Shown here: positions 17,801-27,678 of the stretch, piece after piece
How the letters are laid out: each line of letters begins with the position of its first letter
How positions within the stretch are numbered: position 1 is the first letter of the stretch
From: CALLVY01 sp937899855
GTDB taxonomy: Bacteria > Bacteroidota > Bacteroidia > Chitinophagales > Saprospiraceae
DNA length: 64,000 nucleotides
Assembly (NCBI GenBank): GCA_039820405.1
Contig: JBCBQC010000003.1
Location: 124,001 to 188,000 of the forward strand
Direction: 5' to 3'
Translations under genes and position numbers: made by a program
The notes under the pieces: generated by a model
The model's input: the letters and a program-made list of their open reading frames with translations, nothing else
Told to the model about the DNA's origin: nothing
Databases searched by the model: none

Positions 17801-20446
17801 GCTGGACGCGATAGCTTGAAAAACGAGGGGGTCACAAGCGGCGGTGGGAACGTTGAAGTCCAGGCTACCCGTACAGGTAGCTAAATTACAGATACTCGTG
17901 ACGTCGACAAATTCCTGCGCCACACAAGCCAGTACGGGATCTTCGACTTCCAAAAAATAACGGCCCGTCTGGCTGACCAATAAGGTAGGCGTCGTACCCT
18001 GAGTGACGCCCCCCCGCAGCCAACGGTAGCTGTACACGCTCCCCGTACCCGGTACGGAGCGTACCGAAGCCACCAAATTGGTCGTGGGTGAAGACGGACA
18101 CAGATTAGTACCGTTGGTACTCGTGATATTGACCAAAGGAATGGGTTTGACGTTGAGCAGTTGGGTGCTTTGGCTACTGCCCGCACAAATGGTTCCGTTG
18201 TAGGCGGCGCGTACCTGAACCGGAAAGGTACCACTTTGCGTGTAGGTATGCGCAACCGTACTGGCCGATCCGGTACTGGTGGTGGTATTACCATCTCCAA
18301 AATCCCAGGTCCAAGTCACCACTCCTCCCGGTGCAAAAGACAGACTAGCGGATAAGGACAGACTTTCTTCTTGACAGGCCTCCGCCGGAATGACCACCTG
18401 CACTACGGGAGCCCCCGTCACCGTGATGGGGTAAGTGGTGGTGTAAACGGTATTGCAAATCGTGTAGTGCAAACGCAATTGGACCACTCCGGCAGCCTGG
18501 TTAAACTGAAGGGTCGGACTGGCCGTATTCTGCCCAGCCACGATACTGGCCCGACTGCTGGGCGCTACCTCCCATTCCAGCTCCGTGACCTGAGCAAGAC
18601 CGCTGGCGGAGTAGCTGGCCTCAGCATCGACACACACCAAACTGGGGCCGCTGACGGTCGGTACTACGGGGCTAATGGGGCTTACGGGAAAGACCGTCGT
18701 ACTCGGACAGGAGGGCTCGGCCATCCCCCGCTGCGTCAATTCGATGGCGTAGCCCCCAGCCGGTGTCGGATCATCCCAACTAATCGTCACCTCCTCGCCC
18801 CTACCCCGGACGGTACCACCGACGGCGTTCCACTCCGCATAATACCCACCGTTGACTTGCACCGCGTAATCGTAGCTGCTCCCCGGACATACATCCAGCG
18901 GTCCGGTGAGGTCCGTAGCCGTCAGCAAGGGTGCGTCTTCCAGAATGGTGAGAAACATGCTGGCGCTTTGATTACAATAAGCCGTACTCGAAGTGCTGGC
19001 CCGGATCTCGTAAGTGCCGGGTGGCAAACTACTGCCGGGGATATTGACGCAGGCCCCCAAAGGCAACGACAAGGTGACCACCGACCCATTGGCATTGCGC
19101 GCAATCCAAGTGGTATTGTTGATGAGGGGGCGGGTACAAAAAGTACGACTGTCGGAGCTGCAAATCGTAGGGAGGAAATTGGCGGTGACTTCAAAGGCGG
19201 TCTTGACCGTTACGGTTTTACAGTAGGTCACTCGGGGAAAGGCACAAGCCGCCAAATTGCCCGTGGCCACCGAGCTGTTGGCCGATACCCAACCACAGAT
19301 TTGGTAAGTCCCCGCATCCGTCCAGCGGACGTCGATCGAATGGTCGTTGGGTTCGGAGAAAAAATAGGGCTGGGCACTGCCCCCCCAATTGTAACGGGCG
19401 CCCGGTTGGGGGGTGAGCTGGTACTGCACCAAATCCCCGATACAAACCACGTCGGGCCCGGTCAGGGTCCGCCCACTGGTGAGAATGGGTACGGTGACCG
19501 TAGTGAGCCGGTTACACACGCCGGGGCAATTGCTTACATCTACGGATAGGAAGCCCTGTCCATTGATGGGATTGTCCCAAATCACGCTGACCTCATTGCC
19601 GGTCACCTGTACCACGCGTCCGCCCTGAGCGGTCCAGTTGAAAGTAGCTCCCGTGCAAGTGGCCGCATTGGTCACCACGTAGTCGACGGTCTCGCCTTCG
19701 CAAACCGTGGACACACAGGAAATGATGGGAGCGGCGGTGGGTTCGACGGTGACGGAGAGGGTTTTGGTATCCGAGCAACCGCAATCGTTAAAGACCGTGA
19801 GGGTCACCAGGTAGGTCTGGGTTTGGGTATTGGTTCGGAAGACGTGGCTGGGGTTGGGATCGCTGGAGTAGGTACCGTCGCCAAAGTCCCAGGACCAAGT
19901 GATGACGTCGCCCTGGCTCTGGTCGAAAAAGGGGACCGTAGTGCCGTTGCAAACGGTCAAGCCAGTACTGAGGGCGGGCGGTAGGGTGGTAAAATCTGCC
20001 TCCGGGCTAGCGATGATTTCGATACACTGCTCCACCGAAGTGGCGCAGTTATCCGGCGTCGTTTCGGTGACGCGAATCAGACCGATCCCCACCCCTCCCC
20101 ACTGGGCGCTAAAGCTGGCGCCCGTACCGGTGGCGGGGCTACCCGGGGCGGTGCCAAAAGCTTCCCAGTAAAATTGGTGCGTCGGGTCGGCATTGGGGAC
20201 GGTGTAGGCTACGGGGCTGTTTTCACAAACGATGCTGCAATCCCCCAGGGTAAATACGGGCACCGAAGCCTCGGGTGCCGGGCCGGTGGGAATCACGCCC
20301 CCCTGAGGCGATCCTTGACAGTAAGCCTCAAAGTCGGTTTGAATAATGGGATTGGGGTATTCGTTACAGGGCTGGGCCAATACGGACCAGCTACCCATTC
20401 CCAGCAGTAATAACGTGAGCACAAAAATTCTAATTTGCATTTTCAA
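14876..20446 (-). CDS. Giant PKD-repeat secreted protein (1856 aa) with T9SS tail
   Basis: A signal peptide (IFVLTLLLLGMGSWSVLAQP) is followed by a long series of Ig-like/PKD domains. PKD cores are visible as WSWDFGDG (about residue 180), WTWDFGDG (about 715), FRWSFGDQ, YGWTWPGG and ANWDFGDG. Near the C-terminus, about residues 1540-1770, is a Cys-rich module of about 225 aa (from CDVTWYEPSMTC to VCMERPDC). The last 80 residues are a T9SS sorting domain (RVSPNPAQAEV to LPEGLYLLQVWRDG). It is a clear paralogue of the next gene upstream, with the same domain order. Probable role: extracellular matrix or adhesion. A strong terminator lies at 14796-14844. Confidence 0.9.
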   Translation of the reverse strand: MKMQIRIFVLTLLLLGMGSWSVLAQPCNEYPNPIIQTDFEAYCQGSPQGGVIPTGPAPEASVPVFTLGDCSIVCENSPVAYTVPNADPTHQFYWEAFGTAPGSPATGTGASFSAQWGGVGIGLIRVTETTPDNCATSVEQCIEIIASPEADFTTLPPALSTGLTVCNGTTVPFFDQSQGDVITWSWDFGDGTYSSDPNPSHVFRTNTQTQTYLVTLTVFNDCGCSDTKTLSVTVEPTAAPIISCVSTVCEGETVDYVVTNAATCTGATFNWTAQGGRVVQVTGNEVSVIWDNPINGQGFLSVDVSNCPGVCNRLTTVTVPILTSGRTLTGPDVVCIGDLVQYQLTPQPGARYNWGGSAQPYFFSEPNDHSIDVRWTDAGTYQICGWVSANSSVATGNLAACAFPRVTYCKTVTVKTAFEVTANFLPTICSSDSRTFCTRPLINNTTWIARNANGSVVTLSLPLGACVNIPGSSLPPGTYEIRASTSSTAYCNQSASMFLTILEDAPLLTATDLTGPLDVCPGSSYDYAVQVNGGYYAEWNAVGGTVRGRGEEVTISWDDPTPAGGYAIELTQRGMAEPSCPSTTVFPVSPISPVVPTVSGPSLVCVDAEASYSASGLAQVTELEWEVAPSSRASIVAGQNTASPTLQFNQAAGVVQLRLHYTICNTVYTTTYPITVTGAPVVQVVIPAEACQEESLSLSASLSFAPGGVVTWTWDFGDGNTTTSTGSASTVAHTYTQSGTFPVQVRAAYNGTICAGSSQSTQLLNVKPIPLVNITSTNGTNLCPSSPTTNLVASVRSVPGTGSVYSYRWLRGGVTQGTTPTLLVSQTGRYFLEVEDPVLACVAQEFVDVTSICNLATCTGSLDFNVPTAACDPLVFQAIASSNYSNFRWSFGDQQVASGATVSHTYTSSGFYNITLAATDNNSGQTCTVTKQLILPFVPNFAAEFSCPGNAIEVQLLNQTDYLPGAVLTYGWTWPGGSSSVANPLIANLLPGPQNISLFVTDGTVSCSLSQTITVPTPVDAHFVANDPQCEGNVMTFTNQSGPLLSDVVAANWDFGDGSGSNLIDAERTYTHAVSGNNPTVRLTVTDAWGCTDTYAQSVTVHRNELTGNVTVDPAGPACPTPPLRLTATIPAGTLQPSYQWSSNDGTQPLGSNTQSDPIPRTGEYVIEVRDALGCVERSPAETVIITRPPRARISGVRELCEGEIIELSAFQSFDYSYVWSEVFPDGSSRLRFSPDITTLASDVGVHRYRVTLTDNVTTCSHTSDWVTVTVHPGPQDLAVVSTGSNCTPANLQASVSGPSGVDYVWSNGDTGPTALVQGGGSVEVTAYTPEGCSDHDFIDIGEGPDLTDIATGCYCFPYAVTWLAPQGAGYTYAWYTDGVSSPISTNSYLPISVSGIYRVVVTGPNGCSSESDPILIDIGSGCGACDLSILSESIECIGRDDLTGEYLYAFSLDILNNGANLAGWSAVSTLGTITNLSPTALPGNGQQTTVTGVFRTAFPFATAVRIEFRGAGTDGAACAVEWQLDQLPPCEPVDCDVTWYEPSMTCLGDMDGYVYYSVVFTATNFGSTLPNLRFQPCAFPDVSISYPIANLDGISSSIIPTVMRVRQGISNDCIQICADDPSSENGECCWVLDLSFPENCPSWEECEWAAPKQLALKCGQPAVDVSGNRRYDFTIDLATYIAGGNASLLPWHTQTGDRIEGLQVSVSGNDYLLTGTLIDTPPFSGVEQCFRVFVYDEAGQVCWLKVCMERPDCSGGGNEDPTFRRSTSDVEPVVALRVSPNPAQAEVRVEVVGARAAPVELRLMNVMGQHLRWFSGVRLGRALPLDLADLPEGLYLLQVWRDGRLLSQEQLVVVR

Positions 20447-20864
20447 GAGCTTTTAATTAAAAAATAGTGGCGCAGGCCACGGCACGGCCCCGTTTCGATA
20501 AAACTTTATCCAAACGCAAGGGCAACAAATGGGATCCGGCCACTACCCATCAAGTCGGTTCGCACACGGAACCAACCGGAATAGAGAAGATGGCTCAGAT
20601 TACCCTGAGAGACTAAAGCAAACTAGAAACAATTGAATAAGGACGCGATCCCCACCTAAAGGGTGGCGGCTAACGCGCTTTGATAAACAAGCTACTAGGC
20701 GAGCTACACCTAGGTAAGAGTCGGCTGAAGAGCGGGAACAATTGAGGAAGCTAAAAGATGCGCACCAAGTACACGGAGTGGATACTTTTGGGGGGGATAA
20801 ACCCACCGATTTTTAGCAGTCTAAAGATAGGGTTTTACCGGTAAAAATCCATTCCCAAACCGGC
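20447..20864. other. Gene-free leader between the two giant PKD genes
   Basis: About 420 bp. No open reading frame looks real and no tRNA-like sequence is seen. It should contain the promoter and untranslated leader of the 14876-20446 gene, but no consensus -7/-33 pair is convincing. Confidence 0.5.
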
Positions 20865-20901
20865 TAAAAAAAAGGCGGTCCCGAAGTATTTCGGGACCGC
20901 C
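20865..20901 (-). terminator. Strong Rho-independent terminator
   Basis: A perfect 12-bp stem GGCGGTCCCGAA / TTCGGGACCGCC with a four-base loop; on the minus strand it is followed by eight T. It ends the 2094-aa gene, so the two tandem giants are separate transcription units. Confidence 0.9.
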
Positions 20902-20946
20902 AATCGCATTGGTTTCCAAAACTTTAATCGCTAACAAAAGGTTATC

Positions 20947-23900
20947 TTAACGAATGATTGCCACCTTTTCTTGAGCAATCATTTTTCCATCTTGCATGAC
21001 GGCAATCAGGTAAAGGCCAGTGGGCAGATCACCTACTTCCATGGGGAAGCTCGTCCGAGCGTCCATGTTGGTGATGTGACGTACCAGTTGTCCATCTACT
21101 CCGATCATCCGCAGTTCGACGCGTTCGGTCGTGTTGATATCAAATTCCACTTGGAGGTAATCCGTGGCGGGATTCGGCATCACTTGCAGTTGGTTTTCCT
21201 CTAGCGAAGCATCAAAGGCTCTACTCCGAAGTTCACTCAACTCAGGGATGTCGTTGCCATCCGCGATACCCGCCTCACAACTCGGAATCCGAACGCAGTG
21301 GGTCGTCCAGCAGATTTCGCCACCACCCATCGTCAGGATGCGGAAGCAGAGCGTCCGATCTCCTTCGAAAGGCGGAACATCCAGGATCGTAGCGTTGATC
21401 GAGTAAGCATTGCCACTCACGTTTACGCTGTTCATGATGATGTTGTTCGAACTCGGCGGGGGCCAAGCCAGTAGCATGGCGGTACCACCACCAATGTGCG
21501 AGTTGACTTCCAGCGACAGTTCGTAGCAGCGGTTGCCAAAGGGATCAACGCTGGGGCTGCAGCAGGTAACTTCTGCCGCTTCGACGTTGACATCACGGCA
21601 GGGCTCTTGTGCCTGGTTGCACTCGGGGAACTTAAAGGTGATTTCCTCGCAGCACTCCGTCTCGGTACTCGTGTCAAAGACACAGAAGCGTACGCATTCA
21701 CTCGGCGAACCCCGGCGTACCCGGATGGTTCCTTGGATGAGGGTCGATGCAATGGGAGCAATCTGCCCAACCGAAGTATTCAGCGTCACGTCCGCATCGG
21801 GATCACAAGCGTACCAACTCAGGTTGGTGTACAGGGTACTCGAATTGTTGGTAGCCGCAATTTGGTAACTGTAGTAAGCGTAATCCTCCGTCTCGTTTTC
21901 ACAAGTCAGGTTGATCAGTCCCCAATCAATGTCACAAACCTCAGGCTCACAACTCGGCAACTTCAGACAAATCCTGGTCCAGCAGATTTCCTGCCCGTCA
22001 AAGGTTTGTACCCAGAAGCAGACCGTATTGCCCGAGAAGGGGGGCACGATGGTGAGGGTACCCGTGATGTTGTAGACGGTACCGGTTGCCGATACGTTGA
22101 CACCACTGATGTTTAAGTTTCCTTGGCCAAAGCCAGTATTGATGAAAGCGGTACCCGCAACGTGGGAAGAGACATTGATATCAAACGTGTATACCGCGTG
22201 ACCAAAGCCATTGATCGGTGGGGTGGCGCAAAGGATTTTACTACCCAAGTCCTTCATGGCTCGGCAGGGCTCCTGGCTCTCGTTGCACTTGGGCAATTCG
22301 AAGGTACGTTCCCAGCAGCAAACCTCTCCGGTCACCTTGTCGATGGCGCAGAACTTGAAGCACTCCGAAGTCATGCCCTTCGGTACGCGGATAAAGCCAT
22401 TAACGACGGTCGTACCCGGTAAGAGGGTATTCGTCGACAAGCTCACGTTGACGTCGGGATCGCCACTGCCACAGCTGGTGTTGTACCACTCCATGTCGAT
22501 GTAGGTGTTGCTCGTGCCGTTGATGATGGGCATGCTGAAGGTGTAGTAGGTAAAACCATCCACCGTATTGAAGCATTCGATGTCGGGTACTTTCGTCGTA
22601 ATGTTGCAGGGATCACTACCTCCGCCACAATCGGGGAAGTTGCCGATCTCTATCTTGGTCTCACAGGCCAGGCCGTTGGCACCGGCACCGCTAAAGGTAA
22701 TCACGGCCGAGGTGTTGCCAGGTAGGAGAGTAATCGTTCCCGACAGGACCGTCGTAGCACCGCTACCGGGCAGGGTGGCCGGTGGGGGGATGTTGACGAT
22801 GGCTTGGGGCGAAGTTCCCGTAATGCCGTTCAGGCTAATGAAGAAGTTGGTAAAAGAAGCGCTAAAGGAGTAGATCGATCCACCCGTGATGGCGTCAATA
22901 CCAATGCACTCCAGATTGACCAGTTCCGCTTTAAAGCGGCAACGGGCACAGACGTCTCCGATATCGACGATAATCGGATCGGAAGTAGAGCTACAACCGT
23001 TGGGGCCCGTTACGACGACGAAGTATTCGCCACTTTGGGTAATGGTGTAGGTCATCGAGTTACTCAGGGAACCACCACCACTGGCCGAGAACCAAGCGTA
23101 TTGGTAATTGCCTTGGGGAGCCGTCCAGGTCACGGGCTCGGGGAAGCAGTAGCAACCTACCGCCACGTCGGAGAGGTCGGGACCTTCACCGATTTCAGCC
23201 GATGCGGTGGCCTGGCAACCCTCAGGCGTATAGGCCGTCACTTCAATGGTACCACCACCGAGCGCTGTCGTCTGATTTCCAGCAGTACCATCGCTCCACA
23301 GGTAGCTGACTCCGGCCGGACCCGATACCATGGCCTCGAGTAGCACGGGTACACAACCCACTGCGGGGTCGATGAATAAACCTTGTGGCAGTTCGTTGAG
23401 GGTCACCGTAAAGGGTGCCGAGATGGCGGAACAATTGGTTCCCAGATCGGTCAGTTCCACCGTAATGCTATGCGTTCCCGGTACCGTTCCAACGTTGAAG
23501 GTCAGGTCGGGACCACTGAAACTGCCAACACCGTTGATCGGAGGCGTAATCGACCAGAGGTAGCTGTAGCCACTGCCCTGGTTGGCAGAAAGGTTCAGGG
23601 TGATGGGATCCGCTGCCGAAGGTTCATTGACACAGTATTCGTCCTGTCCAATGATAAAGGGTACCGGATCGGGCGAGATGATCACTTCCGCGGCTGCGGA
23701 ACGCTCCCGACAGCCCAGGGCATCCTCTACCACGACGACGTATTCGCCGGTAGTGGGGATGACATTACTGGGGTTACCCGTACCGAGCGAGCCCAGCGGA
23801 AAGGTCGTATTGTCGTTCGAACCCCACTGGTAAGTCGGCCCACTCGGGCTGGCCGTAATCGCAGCCGTCAGCGTCGGATTGGCGCTGGGGCAGTAGGGGT

Positions 23901-26900
23901 TGGAAGGCGAATTAATCGAAACGTTGCCCGTCAGGACATTCTCGTCGATCAATACACCGAAACCTTCTACGGAGGTACATCCCCAAGCATCGGTCACCGT
24001 CAGGGTCACGTTAGACATGCCCATCGTGGTGGCAAAGCTGTAGGTACGTTCGGCGTCTTCCAGGTTACTACCCGCACCGTCGCCAAAGTCCCAATCCCAG
24101 GAAATGGCATCACCCGTCGTGATGTTGGTAAAGGTCATGGGGTTGCCCTCACAAACGGGATCGTTGGCGGTAAAGCCAGCTACTACGGGGGTGGGAACGT
24201 CGATGGCGTCGGTTATCGTACAGGTAGCCCCACCACCGGTCACGACCAGCGAAACGTTATTGAGTCCCGACGGCAAGCCACCAACTACGGGGTTCTCTAG
24301 CGTACTCGATCCACCGGGGAAGGTCCAGTTGAAACTCAGCGGAGTAGCGGGATCGATGAAATCAGTTTGGTTGAGCAGTTGCACCTCGATGGAATTACCG
24401 GGGCAAGTGTATTCGGCAATAAAATCAGGTACGTGCAGTACGATCACTTGCTTGACAACGCTACATCTGTCTCCATTGGCATCGAATGCCGATAGTCTGA
24501 CGTAGTAGTAACCAGAGTCATCGTACGTATGAGTAACGGAAGTCCCAGTGGCCCCGTTACCATCACCAAAGTCCCAAGTGGGGTTGAAGATATAAGCACC
24601 CGTCAGGCTCGCGTTGAAGTTATACGGTCCACAACCATTGGTGGGTGGGGTAAAGTCGACACCAGTACAAGTTGGATTAGGGTCACAGTCGCTTTCTACC
24701 TCAATGGTAGCCGTTGCCGAGCAACCGATGATGTTATCCACCACTTCGAGGGTGTAGGTTCCTATTTGCGTGATGTCGACGGGTAAAGTTGGGCCCGTAC
24801 CAGGATTCGGGCCACTCCAGTTATAGCTGTAGCTGCCCGAGCTACCGGGGAAGGGGGTAATCGAAGCGACCAGCTCCGTCTGCGTTGTGGGCGGACAGAG
24901 GTTGTTGCCATTCGTCGTAGTAATGTTGACTAGTGGAGCGGGCTTGATGTTGATCAAACCGCTATTGGTCACACTGCCGGAGCAGACGGCACCGCTAAAG
25001 GTAGCCGTTACTTCCACCACCTTGGTTCCCGGCATGTTGTAAGCATTGGAAGTGGAGTAGGTAGATCCACCGGTATTGATGTCAGAAAAGCCATCATCAA
25101 AGTCCCAATCCCAGTTTACCGTACCACCGGGGGCGGGGGTGAGCTGGCCACTCATCGGGATGTTGGTATTCATACAACCATCCACGGGAATGGTCAGGTT
25201 CAAGTTGGGTAGAGCAACGATATTGACGGTCAAGTCAACATCATCCACCTGGTTACAGACCGTGTAGTTCAGGGTCAAATCTACCGCTCCCAAGGTATTG
25301 TTGAACTGGATCGTCACCGTGGGATCGTTGACCCCGCCAACGATACTGGCCAGGTGCTCTTGGGTGGGAGGGATTACCCACTCCAGGAAGGTAACGTCGG
25401 GATTCAGACCGGTAACCGTGTAGGTCGTCTCGGCATCCGTACAAACGTCGGTGGCACCAACAATGGTCAGCGTAGGAGCCGTCACGACGCCAATCTGGAA
25501 GGTCTGGGAAGAAGGACAGCTCAGGCCACTCATGGCCTCCTGCGTAACGGTGACTTCGTAAACCCCGCTTGCGGGTACTGCGCTGTTCCAGGTAATGGCC
25601 ACGTTGTTACCCGAGCCGAGAATGGTACCATCGCTGGTAGCCCAAGTGGCGTAATAGCCGGGGTCGGGCGTAATGGAGTAGTCGTAGGTACTACCGGGGC
25701 AGATGGGGTCCTTACCCACCAGAGCGGTCGGCGCTAGGGCCGGAGCGCTCTCCAGTACGGTGAGGAAAGCACTACCAAAGGCATTACAGAAGAGCGACGG
25801 GCTGTTGGTGGTCGCCCGAATTTCGTAAAAACCCGGCGTCAAGTAGCTCGATACCGTAAAGCTTGATCCCGGCAGCGGGATCGAAGTCCCATTGCCATCA
25901 ATGGCTTCCCATCCAGCGGTTCCACCGTTGGCGCTGAAGGAAACAAAGTCATCTTCACAAGCCGTCTGATCGAAAGATACTTCAAACTCCGGCTGGACCG
26001 TAATCGGCAGACAGTAAGGATTGGCGTAATTGATGTCACAACGGGGATTCCGATCGGTAGCCACCACACTCTGGGGATTGATGCTGACGCAGATCGTATA
26101 GTTCCCGGGGGAGTTCATATCCAGTTCGATGGAGTGATCGTTCTGGCCCGTGGTCGCAAAAAAGGACGCAGTACCAGACCAAGTGTAAATTGAACCCGGT
26201 TGGGGAGGAATTTGCACCTCGATCAGATCACCGACACAAACCACGGTGGGGCCTTCGAGGGTCAGGCTGGCCGTGAGGATGGGTACGACTACGGTCGTGG
26301 GAATGGTACAGACATCGGGGCAACCCACAATCTCTACGGTCAGGGTCCCTTGGCCGTTGACGGGACTGTCCCATCTGACCCACACCATATTGTCCATCAC
26401 GTTCGTGATGCTACCACCGACCGCGGTCCAGTTGAACGAAGCGCCCGTACAGTCCGAAGCGTTGGTGACGGTGTATTTGACTTCTTCGTTTTCACAGACC
26501 GTGGAGACGCAAGAAATCACCGGTGCCTGACTGGGCTCTACGACGACTTCAAAGTTGCGGACACTCGTACAACCGCAGTCGTTGACTACGGTCAGGGTAC
26601 CCGTGTAAGAGGGGTTACTGGAATCGTAGGTGTAGACGTGCGAGGGATCCTCGTCATTGGAGACGGGGCTGCCATCGCCGAAGTCCCAAATCCAGGTAAT
26701 CACGTCGTCGCTACTCTGGTCTTCGAAGAATACCTCGGTACCGTCACAAACGGTGATGACCCCACCCACGGCGGGTGGATAGCTGATAAAGTCCGCCACG
26801 GGGCTGGGAATAATTTCGACACAGATGCTGACCGTCGTGGTACAGCCCGGTGCCGATATCTCCGTCACCTGTACCAGGCCCGTACTGGGAGCAGCGCCCC

Positions 26901-27231
26901 AGGTAACGGGAAAGAACTGTCCCGCACCAGGCGAAGTAGAGGTATAATTACCAAATGCCTCCCAGATGTAAGTATGGGTGGCATCGAATTCCGCAACGGT
27001 GTAGGTCACGGTGCTGTTTTCACAAACGAGTAAGCACTCTTCTCGCTCCTCACCGGGCTCGGGCTCGGGAGCGAAGGTCGGCTCACCCTGCCGGGGTTTG
27101 CCTTCCTGACAGTTGGACAGGAAGTCCGGCACAATCACGGGCGAGGGAAAGTCCGTGCAGGGAGTTTGTGCAAATAGGCTCGTCCCCAAGAACAGGAAGA
27201 CGGCCATTAAGCCGAATAAATTTGACTTCAT
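20947..27231 (-). CDS. Giant PKD-repeat secreted protein (2094 aa) with T9SS tail
   Basis: A signal peptide (LFGLMAVFLFLGTSLFAQTP), then the same order of Ig-like/PKD domains as the 14876-20446 product: WIWDFGDG, WDWDFDDG, PTWDFGDG, FNWTFPGG and WDWDFGDG. The C-terminal Cys-rich module of about 225 aa is present twice in tandem (starting CNITTKVPDIEC and CDIDWGLINLTC), against one copy in the paralogue. This accounts for most of the 238-residue difference. Each module carries paired Cys patterns such as ECFKFCAID...CCWE and CFWVQTF...CW. The last 80 residues (MPNPATDYLQV to LPTGLYLIAVMQDG) are a T9SS sorting domain. Probable extracellular structural or adhesive role. Confidence 0.9.
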   Translation of the reverse strand: MKSNLFGLMAVFLFLGTSLFAQTPCTDFPSPVIVPDFLSNCQEGKPRQGEPTFAPEPEPGEEREECLLVCENSTVTYTVAEFDATHTYIWEAFGNYTSTSPGAGQFFPVTWGAAPSTGLVQVTEISAPGCTTTVSICVEIIPSPVADFISYPPAVGGVITVCDGTEVFFEDQSSDDVITWIWDFGDGSPVSNDEDPSHVYTYDSSNPSYTGTLTVVNDCGCTSVRNFEVVVEPSQAPVISCVSTVCENEEVKYTVTNASDCTGASFNWTAVGGSITNVMDNMVWVRWDSPVNGQGTLTVEIVGCPDVCTIPTTVVVPILTASLTLEGPTVVCVGDLIEVQIPPQPGSIYTWSGTASFFATTGQNDHSIELDMNSPGNYTICVSINPQSVVATDRNPRCDINYANPYCLPITVQPEFEVSFDQTACEDDFVSFSANGGTAGWEAIDGNGTSIPLPGSSFTVSSYLTPGFYEIRATTNSPSLFCNAFGSAFLTVLESAPALAPTALVGKDPICPGSTYDYSITPDPGYYATWATSDGTILGSGNNVAITWNSAVPASGVYEVTVTQEAMSGLSCPSSQTFQIGVVTAPTLTIVGATDVCTDAETTYTVTGLNPDVTFLEWVIPPTQEHLASIVGGVNDPTVTIQFNNTLGAVDLTLNYTVCNQVDDVDLTVNIVALPNLNLTIPVDGCMNTNIPMSGQLTPAPGGTVNWDWDFDDGFSDINTGGSTYSTSNAYNMPGTKVVEVTATFSGAVCSGSVTNSGLINIKPAPLVNITTTNGNNLCPPTTQTELVASITPFPGSSGSYSYNWSGPNPGTGPTLPVDITQIGTYTLEVVDNIIGCSATATIEVESDCDPNPTCTGVDFTPPTNGCGPYNFNASLTGAYIFNPTWDFGDGNGATGTSVTHTYDDSGYYYVRLSAFDANGDRCSVVKQVIVLHVPDFIAEYTCPGNSIEVQLLNQTDFIDPATPLSFNWTFPGGSSTLENPVVGGLPSGLNNVSLVVTGGGATCTITDAIDVPTPVVAGFTANDPVCEGNPMTFTNITTGDAISWDWDFGDGAGSNLEDAERTYSFATTMGMSNVTLTVTDAWGCTSVEGFGVLIDENVLTGNVSINSPSNPYCPSANPTLTAAITASPSGPTYQWGSNDNTTFPLGSLGTGNPSNVIPTTGEYVVVVEDALGCRERSAAAEVIISPDPVPFIIGQDEYCVNEPSAADPITLNLSANQGSGYSYLWSITPPINGVGSFSGPDLTFNVGTVPGTHSITVELTDLGTNCSAISAPFTVTLNELPQGLFIDPAVGCVPVLLEAMVSGPAGVSYLWSDGTAGNQTTALGGGTIEVTAYTPEGCQATASAEIGEGPDLSDVAVGCYCFPEPVTWTAPQGNYQYAWFSASGGGSLSNSMTYTITQSGEYFVVVTGPNGCSSTSDPIIVDIGDVCARCRFKAELVNLECIGIDAITGGSIYSFSASFTNFFISLNGITGTSPQAIVNIPPPATLPGSGATTVLSGTITLLPGNTSAVITFSGAGANGLACETKIEIGNFPDCGGGSDPCNITTKVPDIECFNTVDGFTYYTFSMPIINGTSNTYIDMEWYNTSCGSGDPDVNVSLSTNTLLPGTTVVNGFIRVPKGMTSECFKFCAIDKVTGEVCCWERTFELPKCNESQEPCRAMKDLGSKILCATPPINGFGHAVYTFDINVSSHVAGTAFINTGFGQGNLNISGVNVSATGTVYNITGTLTIVPPFSGNTVCFWVQTFDGQEICWTRICLKLPSCEPEVCDIDWGLINLTCENETEDYAYYSYQIAATNNSSTLYTNLSWYACDPDADVTLNTSVGQIAPIASTLIQGTIRVRRGSPSECVRFCVFDTSTETECCEEITFKFPECNQAQEPCRDVNVEAAEVTCCSPSVDPFGNRCYELSLEVNSHIGGGTAMLLAWPPPSSNNIIMNSVNVSGNAYSINATILDVPPFEGDRTLCFRILTMGGGEICWTTHCVRIPSCEAGIADGNDIPELSELRSRAFDASLEENQLQVMPNPATDYLQVEFDINTTERVELRMIGVDGQLVRHITNMDARTSFPMEVGDLPTGLYLIAVMQDGKMIAQEKVAIIR

Positions 27232-27622
27232 TCTTTTGATTTTTAAGGTTAAAAATTAGGTTTTATGAGATTGCATACAGGATAGACATAGGGGATTCAT
27301 TTCCCAAAGTGCTTGGTCTTTGAGAGGTGTTGGAGTGGACTGAAGTGTTTTTGTGGAACTTTGTTTTGGTGTGTAAGACGGTGTAAATGTACACCTACTT
27401 CGAATTCGAATCCATTACAAGTTTTTTTCATTTTTCTGGGCTGCCCCTAGCTACCGTCGGGGAAGCGCTCCTCCCGTGCAACCCCCGTAACAATCCCCAC
27501 GTCCTTAAAAATCAAACTTCAATTTGATTACATTTTTCCGGCCTTTCCCAACAAACCACCCGGCACATTACATCTTTTTCTCATTTTTCATCCCTGCGTA
27601 CTGGCTCAAATCCCCCCTTTAC
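27232..27622. other. Gene-free leader of the 2094-aa gene
   Basis: About 390 bp, AT-rich close to the gene start at 27231. No gene or RNA is recognised. It presumably holds the promoter of the giant PKD gene. Confidence 0.45.
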
Positions 27623-27659
27623 CCAAAAAGAAAGCCCCGACCAAGGCCGGGGCTTTCTT
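27623..27659 (-). terminator. Strong Rho-independent terminator
   Basis: A perfect 12-bp stem AAGAAAGCCCCG / CGGGGCTTTCTT with an eight-base loop, and T-rich in the minus direction. It ends the DPP-IV gene. Confidence 0.88.
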
Positions 27660-27678
27660 CTGGCGCGGTAGCTAAACG

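Noticed and set aside
18371..19549. 392-aa plus-strand frame and other long plus-strand frames over 14.9-27.2 kb
   Set aside because: They lie opposite the giant PKD genes and are Arg/Gly/Thr-rich, typical of antisense frames in GC-rich repeats.
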